A DNA stretch of 64,000 bases, taken from Ardenticatenaceae bacterium. GTDB lineage: Bacteria > Chloroflexota > Anaerolineae > Promineifilales > Promineifilaceae. The notes beneath the pieces are model-generated. The model did not search any database. It was not told the DNA's origin and saw only the letters and a program-made list of their open reading frames with translations. The stretch's first letter is position 1. Every line of letters begins with the position of its first letter. The stretch covers positions 1 through 64,000 of the forward strand of contig JACKBN010000005.1 of NCBI GenBank assembly GCA_020634565.1, written 5' to 3'. Shown one piece after another: positions 44,696 through 54,806 of this stretch. Position numbers and translations under genes: made by a program.

Positions 44696-46552
44696 TTAGC
44701 TATCCGGGGTTTTGGTCGGGTCGATGGGCAATCCCGCCAGTTCCATAATTTTGAGAGCGTTGGTGGTGGGGCATGGTCCCGAATGCAGTTTGTAATCGAA
44801 GGCCATACGGCCGTTCACCACATCATCCCGAAAATGCACATTCACCAGCTTGTCGGTCTCTTCGGCCAGCTGCACCAGCTCCAAATCATGGGTGGCAATC
44901 GCGCCCAGGCCCGATGCCTGCGTCAGCGCCTGAATGTAAGCGCGGCTGCCGATGAGCCGCTCCCGGTTATTAGTGCCCCGGAAAATTTCATCGATCAGGA
45001 AGAGTAACGGCCGTTCCCCATCATCTCGCAGCGCCGTCAACAACTGCGACAGGCGCCGCACCTCGGCATAGAAAAACGAGAAACCATCGCTGAGCGAATC
45101 CGCCACGCGAATGGTGGCAAACAGGCGCAGCCAACTGGCGCTAAACGTCTGCGCCACGGTTGGGCCACCCGCATAGGCCAGCACCAAATTCACGCCAATC
45201 GTGCGTAAAAAGGAGCTTTTACCCGCCATGTTAGAGCCGGTAATCAGGTAGATCGCCTGCTGGTTGTTCAGCTGCACATCATTGCAAACGCGCTGGTCGC
45301 TGGGAATCAGCGGATGCCCCAGCTTTTCCGCCTCAAAATGGGGCGATGCGGCGGCATCCAGCGTGGGCCAGACGCACTCACCGGGGTTCAGGTACGCAAA
45401 GGTGGCCAGGCTGCTGGTCGCTTCCAGCTCAAACCAGATGTCCAGCCAGCGCGGCAATTGGTCAGCCAAATCCGCGCGGCATTGATCCAGCCGATGGGCA
45501 AAATAGACGTCCCAGGGCAGCAATGCATTGAGAACAAACCCAAGCAGCCAATTTTGGCGCAGCCCCACGCCGGTTACCACGCGTTGAATGCGGCTGATGT
45601 GGGCCGACGGCCGTTCTTCCGCCGCTAAAAATGGTTGGCACAACGCCTGTACCTGCGGCATCTGGCGAAAACGAGTTTGCTCCAAAAAGCGAAACACGCC
45701 GTTGAGCACCCGCAGCCGGTCGCTGAGAAACATCACATCATTGAAAAGGGTGGCCGTGCGCTGAAAACCGAGGGTGATGAACAAAACGCCGTACAGCAAG
45801 CCGCTGCCAATCCATAGCGGCGGCCAGCCACCCAGCTGGTATCCGGCAAAAAGCAGCCAGTTCACCACAGCCAGCGCGGATAAGCCGATGAGCAACGGCC
45901 GTAATGATTTTTCCCCGCTGCCAGCCTGCAACCAGTTGAGCAATTCCTGTCCCGCCCACTGCTCGCTGCTGTTGTCCACCGCCAGGGTGGCCTGCAAAGC
46001 AAGCCGTTCCTGGAAGCGCGTCTGTTTGGCTAGTTCACGCACGCGCTGCTGCCGCTCCTGTACTGCTGCCGCATCTGGCGCTGTCTCCAGTAGCCATTGA
46101 TGCAAACGCTGACTTCCTTCACGAGAAACGGCCGTATCCAGCAGCCGGTGCAAGGAAAATTCACCCACAACATCAATGTCAATGGCAAAGGGATGGTCTG
46201 CCGGAACGGGAAATGTTTGAGAGAACGGCAAGGCGTCCCAGGCCAGCGTCATGCGGGCCACATGGGCTTGCTTCATCTCATACCAGATGGTGGTGCGCGT
46301 AACGGCCGTATCGACCCGGCGATGAATGACCACAGAAACAAAGAAGGGAATGAGGGAAACGGCCGTTACCCACAGCCAGACAACTGGCCCCCATTGAAAA
46401 AACGCAACCACGCCTAACAACACGCCGCCAATAAACAAAAACAATCGCCAGCGGGATAGCTGATCGCTGCGCTGCCGCAGGCCAGTCAGCCGCCGTTGCA
46501 AACGCTCAGTTTGGTACTTTAATAGTTGAAGTCGCTTCGCTTTCGTATTCAT
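44696..46552 (-). CDS. Membrane-anchored MutS-family ATPase
   Basis: The product is 618 aa from ATG 46552. Two pairs of hydrophobic helices (about 38-78 and 220-265) lie in the N-terminal half. The C-terminal half is the MutS ATPase core: Walker A TGSNMAGKSSFLRTIG (near 440), then SFFYAEVRRL, FLIDEIFRGTNNRER and ATHDLELVQL. Mismatch-binding domain I is absent. Such MutS-like proteins of unknown role occur in several phyla; membrane anchoring argues against classic mismatch repair. Confidence 0.82.
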   Translation of the reverse strand: MNTKAKRLQLLKYQTERLQRRLTGLRQRSDQLSRWRLFLFIGGVLLGVVAFFQWGPVVWLWVTAVSLIPFFVSVVIHRRVDTAVTRTTIWYEMKQAHVARMTLAWDALPFSQTFPVPADHPFAIDIDVVGEFSLHRLLDTAVSREGSQRLHQWLLETAPDAAAVQERQQRVRELAKQTRFQERLALQATLAVDNSSEQWAGQELLNWLQAGSGEKSLRPLLIGLSALAVVNWLLFAGYQLGGWPPLWIGSGLLYGVLFITLGFQRTATLFNDVMFLSDRLRVLNGVFRFLEQTRFRQMPQVQALCQPFLAAEERPSAHISRIQRVVTGVGLRQNWLLGFVLNALLPWDVYFAHRLDQCRADLADQLPRWLDIWFELEATSSLATFAYLNPGECVWPTLDAAASPHFEAEKLGHPLIPSDQRVCNDVQLNNQQAIYLITGSNMAGKSSFLRTIGVNLVLAYAGGPTVAQTFSASWLRLFATIRVADSLSDGFSFFYAEVRRLSQLLTALRDDGERPLLFLIDEIFRGTNNRERLIGSRAYIQALTQASGLGAIATHDLELVQLAEETDKLVNVHFRDDVVNGRMAFDYKLHSGPCPTTNALKIMELAGLPIDPTKTPDS

Positions 46553-46726
46553 CAAGCTCAGGATTATACTTTATGACGTTTGTCACCTCAAAAGAGTGAT
46601 ACTCCTCCAAATTCCCTCGAGCGTAACCTATTTTGTAAGCAAAAAATGAGTATGATCTTCATGTTGTTTTAGTTGTGATCCACCCATCTATTTGTGTTTT
46701 TGCGGCTGCACCGAAGTGTGAACATC

Positions 46727-47878
46727 ATGGTATCCATCAGGCATTTTTTCGGGAAAACCGGTGACGGCGTATGGAGCGTCGATGAAGACGGCTTGATTGT
46801 CTATTGGAATCAAGCGGCCGTTGACCTGCTAGGCTATTCTCCAGAAGAAGCTGTGGCCCAGCATTGTTGGGAGCTGCTAGCCGGACGTTCTCCCCAAGGC
46901 GCCCCTTACTGTGCGCCGCAATGCCCGGTGCGCCAGGCCATCAAGCACGATCGTCCTATCAGCAGCATTGATGTTCAGCTGCGCCACCGCAACGGACACT
47001 ACATCCACGCCAACATGAGCACCATTCCCCTACCAGTCGAATTAGACGAGCTGGATGAGAGCATTCTGGTTCATTTGCTGCGCTCGCGAGACAAGTCGGG
47101 GCGCATCAATCAATCGTTCCGTGTTCACCTGCTCGGGCCGCTGGTGGTTCTGCGGCAGGATGGTTCGCAGGTTCGCGGGCCGCTCTGGAACCGCGTAAAA
47201 ACGCGCGCCCTGATGGCTTACCTGACCATGCAGAAGGGAACGGCCGTTTCCCGCGAACAAATCCTGGAAATGTTGTGGCCAGACCTGGAATACAAGGCCG
47301 CCATGCACAACCTGAACACCACCGTCTACAATCTGCGCCGCAGCCTGGAGCCAGATTTAGAAAAGGCGAGCCGTTCACGCTACCTGCTGTACCAAAATGG
47401 CTGCTATCGTCTGGCTGAAGCGAGTGCCTACTGGCTGGACATTGACGCATTTGAGTCGGGAATTCGCCAGGCCAGGCAAGAAATGGATATGGAAACGGCC
47501 GTTAAAAAATACAAGGCCGCACTCTCCCTCTACCGTGGCGATTACCTGTACGATTTGACGGACACGCACAACTGGGTGCGCGATCAGCAGTTCCGTCTGC
47601 AAGCCATCTACATCACGGCGCTGGCCGAACTGGCGGATCTATATCACAGTCTTGAGCTTTATGAAGAGGCAATCGACGTCTATCAGCTCATTTTGTCGGT
47701 CGATTGCTGCCAGGAAGAGAGCTGCCGCAAATTGATGGCGCTTTTTACCCACTTGGGCAAGCGGGGCGAAGCGATTCAAGTGTGCCAGCGACTAACGCAA
47801 TGCCTGGCCGATGAGCTAGACATATTGATGAGCGACAAAACACGCGCCCTGTACGAGAAAATCAAAAGCAGCTGTTAG
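46727..47878 (+). CDS. PAS-BTAD (SARP-like) transcriptional regulator
   Basis: The product is 383 aa from ATG 46727 (an upstream GTG adds 11 residues). A PAS sensor domain (about 5-105) with a YCAPQCPVR cysteine pair is followed by a winged-helix DNA-binding domain (about 138-225, FRVHLLGPLVVLR... SREQILEMLWPD) and a bacterial transcriptional activator TPR domain (about 235-370). It lacks the NTPase of large SARPs. It lies upstream of secreted-protein and cytochrome genes on the same strand and is a natural candidate to control them; that is inference. Confidence 0.85.
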   Translation: MVSIRHFFGKTGDGVWSVDEDGLIVYWNQAAVDLLGYSPEEAVAQHCWELLAGRSPQGAPYCAPQCPVRQAIKHDRPISSIDVQLRHRNGHYIHANMSTIPLPVELDELDESILVHLLRSRDKSGRINQSFRVHLLGPLVVLRQDGSQVRGPLWNRVKTRALMAYLTMQKGTAVSREQILEMLWPDLEYKAAMHNLNTTVYNLRRSLEPDLEKASRSRYLLYQNGCYRLAEASAYWLDIDAFESGIRQARQEMDMETAVKKYKAALSLYRGDYLYDLTDTHNWVRDQQFRLQAIYITALAELADLYHSLELYEEAIDVYQLILSVDCCQEESCRKLMALFTHLGKRGEAIQVCQRLTQCLADELDILMSDKTRALYEKIKSSC

Positions 47879-47957
47879 CCAGACAAATAGCCTCTATCTT
47901 CCTCTCGTTTAGATTTGGTTGAGTTTTTAATGGCATCCTCTTTATTGGAGGCATACC

Positions 47958-49373
47958 ATGCAAAAATGCGGCCGTTTTCCCCGCCTTGTCCTTGTTTTGA
48001 TGGCAGCGACACTCTGGCTTAATGCTGCCAGACCCACCCAATCCAGCCCATCTCAGGTGGAAACCACCATTCTGCCCCAATGGTTTTTTGAGAGCGACCA
48101 GTCTGCTGCCAGCCTGGGCTATGCCGTCAGCAACGCAGGCGATGTCAATGGCGACGGCTATGAAGATATTTTGGTTGGCGCACCCAAATACAACAGCGGC
48201 ACCTATAAAGCCGGCACCGTTTTTGCTTTTTATGGCTCAGCAGGCGGGCTTTCACCGTGGCCTAACTGGACGTTTGGCGGTGACCAAACAGGCGCAGATT
48301 TTGGTTTTGCCGTGGCTGCGGCAGGCGACGTGAATCATGACGGCTTTGACGACATTGTAATTGGTGCGCCGCGCTACAACGGAGATCAATCACGGGAAGG
48401 GCGTGTGTACGCCTTTTACGGTTCCGCCGCTGGCTTGCCCGCCACACCTGACTGGCAAATGGAAAGCAATTTGGTGGAAGCTTATCTAGGTTGGTCAGTG
48501 GCCAGCGCTGGCGATGTAAACAAAGATGGCTACGCTGACGTGCTAATCGGGGCCAAATGGGCGACTAATACCTTCACCAATGAAGGCCTGGCCCAACTCT
48601 ATCTGGGTAGTGCATCTGGTTTGGCCAGCGCCCCTGCCTGGCAGCGTTTTGGGGAGCAAACCGGGGCCAGTTTTGGCACGGCCGTTTCCACTGCGGGTGA
48701 TCTCAACCAGGATGGCTACGCCGATTTTATGGTCGGCGCGCCTCAGCACAACGGCAGCGAAGAAGATGCCGGTGAGGTACAAATCTTTTGCGGCGCCAGC
48801 GGAGGGCCAGCGGCCGAACCCTGCCAGATAATCAGCGGCACACAGCTAGGTGAGCAGTTGGGAGCGGCATTTGATGGCGGCGGCGACGTCAACGGCGATG
48901 ATCTGGACGACATCATCATCGGTGCGCCGGGGCAAAACATGGTGAAACTCTATTCAGGTCTCACCACTGCCCCCGTCTGGACGGCCGTTTCTGACCAGGA
49001 CGGCGCGCAGTTTGGAACGGCCGTACATCTCAATAGCGACATCAACGGCGACAGCTACGCCGATCTTGTCATTGGAGCCTACACCTACAGCGCAGGCCAG
49101 GCCACCGAAGGCAAAATCTTTGTCTTTTATGGCAGCCTCACGGGCCTTAGCAAAAATCCTGACTGGACCGCAGAAGGCAACAAGGCCGAAGCTGAATTTG
49201 GTTTTTCGCTAGGCGGCAGTGACGTTGACGGCGATGATCAGGCTGAATTGCTGGTCGGCTCCCCCAACTACCGCAAAGAAACGGAACTGCGAGGCCGCGC
49301 CTTTCTTTTTGAAGGTATTCCCGGCAGCACAACTGGGTACACCATTTTTTTGCCATTCCTCACTTCACAATAA
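47958..49373 (+). CDS. Secreted FG-GAP (integrin-alpha-like) seven-blade propeller protein
   Basis: The product is 471 aa. A signal peptide (about 1-30) is followed by seven FG-GAP repeats with calcium-binding motifs (GDVNGDGYEDILVGAP, GDVNHDGFDDIVIGAP, GDLNQDGYADFMVGAP, SDINGDSYADLVIGA and others), enough for one seven-blade propeller. The end is a hydrophobic TIFLPFLTSQ tail. GGAGG lies before the ATG. It should bind Ca2+ and a ligand or surface partner outside the cell. It sits between two BTAD regulators on the same strand. Confidence 0.88.
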   Translation: MQKCGRFPRLVLVLMAATLWLNAARPTQSSPSQVETTILPQWFFESDQSAASLGYAVSNAGDVNGDGYEDILVGAPKYNSGTYKAGTVFAFYGSAGGLSPWPNWTFGGDQTGADFGFAVAAAGDVNHDGFDDIVIGAPRYNGDQSREGRVYAFYGSAAGLPATPDWQMESNLVEAYLGWSVASAGDVNKDGYADVLIGAKWATNTFTNEGLAQLYLGSASGLASAPAWQRFGEQTGASFGTAVSTAGDLNQDGYADFMVGAPQHNGSEEDAGEVQIFCGASGGPAAEPCQIISGTQLGEQLGAAFDGGGDVNGDDLDDIIIGAPGQNMVKLYSGLTTAPVWTAVSDQDGAQFGTAVHLNSDINGDSYADLVIGAYTYSAGQATEGKIFVFYGSLTGLSKNPDWTAEGNKAEAEFGFSLGGSDVDGDDQAELLVGSPNYRKETELRGRAFLFEGIPGSTTGYTIFLPFLTSQ

Positions 49374-49554
49374 GCATTCCTTATTACACAAATAAATAAA
49401 AACGGGCCGCCGGTTGAGGATTGGTTGAGTAGCGACTGGTACTCTGTTCCTATTCAGCCAATTGCGGTCTCACTTTTGGCTACCAAACGGACAGTCCTTG
49501 CAATGGTCCCTGAGGCAGCCAATCCATTAAAAACCTGTTACGGAAACTTTCCAA

Positions 49555-50352
49555 ATGAGTACCATTCGGCCTTCATCCCCTCAATTCAACACGACCGGCT
49601 GTGCCCTTTATCTACTGGGTTCCATCCGGCTGTGCACGCAAACCAAGGGATTTATCAGCCAATCGTGCTGGGCCAATGACCGGCAGCAGGCAATCTTCAT
49701 CTATCTGGCTTTAAATCGCGATCATCTTGTTTCGGCCACGGAGTTGCAGCAGCAATTTTGGCCTTATTTGCCCGCTGAAGAGGTGGAATGGGAAGTAACG
49801 GCCGTTTCCCAAACCATAGCCAGCATCTTAGAGATTCCCCATCCTATTCTGCATCTAAAAGAAGGCTACCAGCTCTTGGCCAACATCGCCCTGTGGGTGG
49901 ACAGCGAAGAATTTGACGCGCTGCTGTTGCAGGCTAACCAGGAAGCAAATGGCGAGCGTAAGCGAGAACTGCTCCAACAAGCCGTCAATCTTTATCAAGA
50001 TGATTTTCTAAACGAAATCAGCTTCAACCAAAAATGGATCATCTCCCACCGCGCCCACCTGCAACAAGGGTATCTCACCGCGCTGCAACAGCTCAGCGCC
50101 CTGCACGAGCAGGCGGGTAATCTGGAGATGGCGCAAAGCGTTTATCTGAATGCCCTAAAAGCCAAACCATTTTCTGTAGGAAACGGCCGTTCTTTCCTGC
50201 ATCTGGTTCAAACCCACAGTTCGCCCGACCAAACCCTACGTCACTGTCAGCGACTCATTTCGCTTTTACAAAACGAATTAGAAATCCTGTTGGATGAATA
50301 TACCGAACCTCTTGTCGCTTCAGAGCAACCCCAAGAGAGAGGAAAGGGGTGA
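49555..50352 (+). CDS. BTAD-domain regulator without PAS domain
   Basis: The product is 265 aa. The C-terminal TPR-like activator domain (LLQQAVNLYQDDFLNEI, YLTALQQLSALHEQAGN, about 130-250) is clear. The N-terminal winged-helix part (about 15-105) is diverged but keeps the helix pattern (DRQQAIFIYLALNRDHLVSATELQQQFWP). It is related to the PAS-BTAD gene just upstream and ends 79 bases before the 1059-aa secreted protein gene, which it probably controls. Confidence 0.78.
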   Translation: MSTIRPSSPQFNTTGCALYLLGSIRLCTQTKGFISQSCWANDRQQAIFIYLALNRDHLVSATELQQQFWPYLPAEEVEWEVTAVSQTIASILEIPHPILHLKEGYQLLANIALWVDSEEFDALLLQANQEANGERKRELLQQAVNLYQDDFLNEISFNQKWIISHRAHLQQGYLTALQQLSALHEQAGNLEMAQSVYLNALKAKPFSVGNGRSFLHLVQTHSSPDQTLRHCQRLISLLQNELEILLDEYTEPLVASEQPQERGKG

Positions 50353-50431
50353 GCACATTGGAGAAACAAAACCTTGCCGTACAAAAATATCTAAACCAAA
50401 CAACCCATCTCTATACAAAGGAGGGCTATAA

Positions 50432-53400
50432 ATGAAAAATAAAAAGTTGTTTTCTATTACCTTGCTCGGGCTGTTCATGCTTGCCATTGTCGGCCTGCTG
50501 CAAGCCGATGATGGCCAGATGTTCCGACGCAACGTCTCCAAGACGCCAGATCAGGAAACCGAGCGGGCCAATTTGAACCACATGTCCTTTTATGTTCCCG
50601 CACAAACCTCTGACGGCTTGATAACAGGCGTGGAATATTACGATGCCTCCGGGGCATTGGTGGAAACGCGCGATTATGCCAAACCGCTGGTCGCCGTCTA
50701 CATCGACAGCCTGGAAAGCACCGTTGAAGAATACATCCTCTCAGAAGCAGACCTGAATCCAGATGCCCCGCTGGCAGTCCTCAGCGGCACCAGCTTTGGG
50801 GCACATGACGCCTATGCGGCCCTCTCACTGGATGACGGCGCGACCTGGAAGCGGACAAATCTCTCTAATTCCGCAGACCTCTCGTCCTTCAATCTGGCAA
50901 ATGGCCATGCCTACCCCGGCGATGCGCACAACATGACGTTTGGCATTGCGGGTGACAAAGTGTTGGTGGGCTGGATCAGCAAATATTGCGATGGCGGCTC
51001 CCCCGCTTACACCTGGACCGATGAAGAAGGCAACGACGTCTATCCAGACATCTGGGGCGTGGCCGGTTCACAACGCTCCGTCAACTACACGCTGCAAGGC
51101 TTCCCTGAAGTAGGCGAGATTCCCTACTCCTGTGTTTGGAGCGCGCGCGGCACGCTGCTGGAAGTTGATGCGGACGGCGTTCCCACTGTAGGAGGCGGCT
51201 TCTACGACATCGTCTGGACGAAAGCGGAACGGCTCACCTCTGGACGGCGGGATGCCAACCGGTTGGAAATCAACGGCGACGGCGCTGCTGGCTTCATGAT
51301 GATCTGGCAAGAGGACCCCGAAGGCTTACGCCCCGGTCAGGGACTTGGCCCCGGCGAGGGCTGGTCTGGTGCCGTGGTCAACCAACAAACCGACCTGTGG
51401 TACTCCTATATCTCCACAAATGATTTTATCCAGGTGCAAACGTCTGATGAGGATGAAACGGCCGTTTCCATCTACGACTACACCGGCGACACCATGCCCA
51501 AAGTAGCCGTCCCGATGGCCCTGCCCGTCCGCCTCACCGACAACAAAATGTGCAAAGCGTCTGGTTCAGACCCGTACTGCTACATCGACTTCGACAACGT
51601 CGATACCGAAGGCAACCTGATCCTCTCAGACCCGCTGCCCACGACCCCGGAACCCGGTGCAGACTTCTGCGCCACCACCGTTGCCTGGACCAACCCCGGC
51701 GGCACCACGCTTGATCTGTGCCAGGCTGAAGACGGCCGTGTTTTGCAAGGGCGCGTCGGCGCTTCACGGCCACGCGTCAACGTACAGCCCTACGACTCCG
51801 ACGGCGATGGCGTGTACGACAGCGCCTGGGTCATCACCGCCGCTGAAGAATCCAAAGCGCTCGGTGAAGGCGATGAAGAGCTAGAACCGGAAGACATCGG
51901 CAAGAACATGTGGTACTACACCTTCGACATGCTCAACCCCGACACCGTCATGCAAGGCGGCATGCTCAACCAGCCCGCCCTCGATCCACAAACAGGCGAC
52001 TTCTTCGAGATGCTGGTGGACGACTTTGGCAACGAATTCTACGAGACAGAGATCGCCCGTCGCTTCTCCCACATGACCCAGCCCATTCACCAAATTGGTG
52101 AATCCGGCACGGCAGGCATCCTCATCACCAAAGCGGGCATCCTCAACCAGGGTGGCCCGGCAGACATCTTCCTGCGCCGCCTGGTTGTACCCGATGAGGT
52201 TTGGGAAACATGCGAAACCGATGGCGATCTAACAACCACAGAATCCTGCCTCCCGGCTGGCTACAATCCGTACGCCTTCGAAAATCTAGCCTGTGATGAG
52301 TGGGCCTACACCGACGGCAGCAACCCGCGCTACCTGCAAGGTCTCTGCCTCAGTCCGGCCATCAACGTCTCTGGCACCTCCATCGTCACCTGCGATAACG
52401 GCAGCAGCCCCGAAGATTGTGCGGCGGCCTTCCCCTGGGACGGCGGTGTCTCACCCTTCCCCAAAGTCACAGAGTGGGTGCAGACAGTAGACAACCTGGA
52501 TGATCAATCATGGGAAAACCCATACGACGTAGCCAAAGGACATCGCGGCTTCATTGACGGTGACTTTGTCATGATGATGTACGCCTGGTCGCCCAACTGG
52601 AAAGCCAACACCGTCGGCAACGACCACTACAACCTGTATGTGCGGCGTTCCTTCGACGGCGGCGTCACCTGGACCACCACACCCGCTGCCCTTGGCGGTG
52701 ATGGCACCGAAACCTGTGAAAACTACGGCGCTGGTTCAGAATTCACCACCGTTTGCACCACCTATGCCGCAGGCGAATTCGAGCAATCCCGCAACGTATC
52801 GCAGCTCACGGGCAACAAGATCACCGTTCTTGACCCGCGCTATACGCCCACCGGCGGCATCAAAATGCTGCCCATCAGCGACCTGAAGGGAATTGGCTTC
52901 ACCGGGTACGATGACGACGTGCGCGACCCGTCCAAATTCTTTGTGGTCTATGAAACTGGCGACAATACCACCGTTGCCGAAGGCGAAGCAGTTCCGCTGG
53001 ACCTCTTCTACAGCCGCGGTACGAACTGGGGCGACGACTATGACCTGGTTGAGTATTACAACTCCTCCACGGGCGAAGTCTCCCTAGAGTTTGATTGGCT
53101 GGAGCATGACCAAGACGATCTCTCAGGCGAAGCAGCCAACACGGCCAACCTGAGCGGCACGCTCTACTACGTTATCTGGAACCAGTGGCAAGAAGATGAG
53201 CATGAGAACATCACTGACAGTGACGCCATTTTCCGCCGCATCATGTTCCTGGACGAGGAAGCAACCGAAGACACCGCCCCGATTGTGCAGCTTCTTTACA
53301 TCAGCCACGAAATGGCCGACTACGAAGATACGTTGCTGTTCATCGGCTCGGCGCGGGACGGGGACAGCGTTGGCGACTTACCGCAGGATGACATCGGCGC

Positions 53401-53611
53401 CTACCGCTGGACCGACACCTTCAATGGCACCACAACGGTTGTTGGCAGCCAGAAGCAGCTAAACATGCCAGCCAGCAGCTTCCAACCCGGTTGGCACAAG
53501 TTTACGTTCTCCGCCAAGGACAAGAGTGGCAACTGGTCACCGGGCGTCAGCTTTGATGTGTGGATCGTTGTCGAACTGCACCAGCTGTACTTACCGATTA
53601 TGAACAAATAG
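50432..53611 (+). CDS. Large secreted protein with Asp-box (BNR) repeats, function unknown
   Basis: The product is 1059 aa with an AAAGGAGGGC site and a signal peptide (residues 1-24). Asp-box motifs near residues 130 (SLDDGATWKR) and 740 (RSFDGGVTWTT) suggest sialidase-like propeller blades. There are about a dozen cysteines. The end is HQLYLPIMNK, a tail shared in style with the FG-GAP protein. I recall a similar group named 'choice-of-anchor O' but cannot confirm it. No catalytic set is seen. It lies immediately ahead of the multiheme cytochrome genes and may be their outside partner. Confidence 0.7.
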   Translation: MKNKKLFSITLLGLFMLAIVGLLQADDGQMFRRNVSKTPDQETERANLNHMSFYVPAQTSDGLITGVEYYDASGALVETRDYAKPLVAVYIDSLESTVEEYILSEADLNPDAPLAVLSGTSFGAHDAYAALSLDDGATWKRTNLSNSADLSSFNLANGHAYPGDAHNMTFGIAGDKVLVGWISKYCDGGSPAYTWTDEEGNDVYPDIWGVAGSQRSVNYTLQGFPEVGEIPYSCVWSARGTLLEVDADGVPTVGGGFYDIVWTKAERLTSGRRDANRLEINGDGAAGFMMIWQEDPEGLRPGQGLGPGEGWSGAVVNQQTDLWYSYISTNDFIQVQTSDEDETAVSIYDYTGDTMPKVAVPMALPVRLTDNKMCKASGSDPYCYIDFDNVDTEGNLILSDPLPTTPEPGADFCATTVAWTNPGGTTLDLCQAEDGRVLQGRVGASRPRVNVQPYDSDGDGVYDSAWVITAAEESKALGEGDEELEPEDIGKNMWYYTFDMLNPDTVMQGGMLNQPALDPQTGDFFEMLVDDFGNEFYETEIARRFSHMTQPIHQIGESGTAGILITKAGILNQGGPADIFLRRLVVPDEVWETCETDGDLTTTESCLPAGYNPYAFENLACDEWAYTDGSNPRYLQGLCLSPAINVSGTSIVTCDNGSSPEDCAAAFPWDGGVSPFPKVTEWVQTVDNLDDQSWENPYDVAKGHRGFIDGDFVMMMYAWSPNWKANTVGNDHYNLYVRRSFDGGVTWTTTPAALGGDGTETCENYGAGSEFTTVCTTYAAGEFEQSRNVSQLTGNKITVLDPRYTPTGGIKMLPISDLKGIGFTGYDDDVRDPSKFFVVYETGDNTTVAEGEAVPLDLFYSRGTNWGDDYDLVEYYNSSTGEVSLEFDWLEHDQDDLSGEAANTANLSGTLYYVIWNQWQEDEHENITDSDAIFRRIMFLDEEATEDTAPIVQLLYISHEMADYEDTLLFIGSARDGDSVGDLPQDDIGAYRWTDTFNGTTTVVGSQKQLNMPASSFQPGWHKFTFSAKDKSGNWSPGVSFDVWIVVELHQLYLPIMNK

Positions 53612-53636
53612 CGATTACCTCTTTTGCAAGGCAGGC

Positions 53637-53696
53637 TATGGCCAGCTGTAACAGGCTGGTCATAGTCCTGTCGCCACGCTCGTTAAGCGGCGTGGC
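53637..53696 (+). other. Two adjacent hairpins between the secreted-protein and cytochrome genes
   Basis: CTATGGCCAGC...GGCTGGTCATAG (53637-53667) and GCCACGC...GCGTGGC (53671-53696) form two strong stems with no U-run. They may protect or partly end the upstream mRNA before the cytochrome gene at 53718. Confidence 0.55.
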
Positions 53697-53717
53697 GCAA
53701 CGTGAAAACAGGGGGCT

Positions 53718-54773
53718 ATGATGAAATTAAAGCAGTTTTTTCTTCGCTTTCGGCTTGTGTTGGGAGTTTTATTGGCGGGCGTGATGGCAACGGCCGTTTA
53801 CGCCCATTATGACACGCTGCACACTTACCTGAGCCCCGGCCCGCTTTCTGGCGTTAACCACAGCGGTGAAAGCCTGGAAGGGTACGACTCTCATGCCATG
53901 TTTGAAGAAGATTGCACCCACTGCCACGCGCCCGTCCACTGCGTCACCGACAACAAATGCCAGGGCTGCCATCTGGACATTGCCCGGCAGCGTACGGAAA
54001 CGGTAGGGCTGCACAGCCGCCTGCCCGGTACCGAAAAATGCCAAAGCTGCCATGTTGAGCACCAAGGCCGGGAAGCAGTGATTAGCGCGGTCGCTTTTGA
54101 AAACATTAATCATGAAGAACTAAGCGGATTCAGCCTTGTTCATCATGAGACAAGCTTCGATGGGACGCAGATGGTTTGCGAAAATTGCCACACCGAAGGT
54201 CGCTTTGCGCCTGACGAAGTGAGCTGCATCGCCTGCCACGAAGATGCCAATGGCGAACTAATTGCCCAGCACAGCACGGAGCATGGCGACAACTGCCTGG
54301 GTTGCCATGATGGCAGCGGAGCGATCGTGGAATTCGACCATGACACCATTTTTGCTTTGCAGGCGAGTCATGAAACAGTGGGGTGCAGCAGCTGTCATTC
54401 CGACTATGTTTTTGCCGGAACCAACCAATCTTGTGACGGTTGCCACGGTGAACCGGACATGCATGCGGGGCAGTTTGGTCAGGATTGTGGACGCTGCCAT
54501 ACGGCCGTTGCTTGGGCACCCGCACAATTGACCCAGCACCGTTTTGACCTGACACACGGCGATGGCGAAGCGCTGGACTGTACGGCTTGCCATGAAGACA
54601 GCTACGTCGCGGTGGTCTGCACGACTTGCCATGAAGACGCGGAAATGACGGCCGTTCACCCGCAAGAAGCTGTGCCTGACTACCCAACCGAAACATGCGT
54701 CAGCTGCCATCCCACCGGCCAGCCAGCAGATGTTGTGCCGCTGGCCAACGTCAGCGTACCCACAACGGATTAG
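53718..54773 (+). CDS. Secreted multiheme cytochrome c with 12 CxxCH motifs
   Basis: The product is 351 aa. An N-terminal helix (about 12-30) acts as signal or anchor. Twelve CxxCH haem-binding motifs lie between about residues 66 and 328 (CTHCH, CQGCH, CQSCH, CENCH, CIACH, CLGCH, CSSCH, CDGCH, CGRCH, CTACH, CTTCH, CVSCH), with many extra His as probable second ligands. Proteins of this kind carry electrons across or outside the envelope. The next gene, 33 bases away, encodes a still larger cytochrome. ACGGCCGT sites occur in both. Confidence 0.92.
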   Translation: MMKLKQFFLRFRLVLGVLLAGVMATAVYAHYDTLHTYLSPGPLSGVNHSGESLEGYDSHAMFEEDCTHCHAPVHCVTDNKCQGCHLDIARQRTETVGLHSRLPGTEKCQSCHVEHQGREAVISAVAFENINHEELSGFSLVHHETSFDGTQMVCENCHTEGRFAPDEVSCIACHEDANGELIAQHSTEHGDNCLGCHDGSGAIVEFDHDTIFALQASHETVGCSSCHSDYVFAGTNQSCDGCHGEPDMHAGQFGQDCGRCHTAVAWAPAQLTQHRFDLTHGDGEALDCTACHEDSYVAVVCTTCHEDAEMTAVHPQEAVPDYPTETCVSCHPTGQPADVVPLANVSVPTTD

Positions 54774-54806
54774 GTTCCCTGTGCCGAAGGCTTACGGAGG
54801 AACGAG

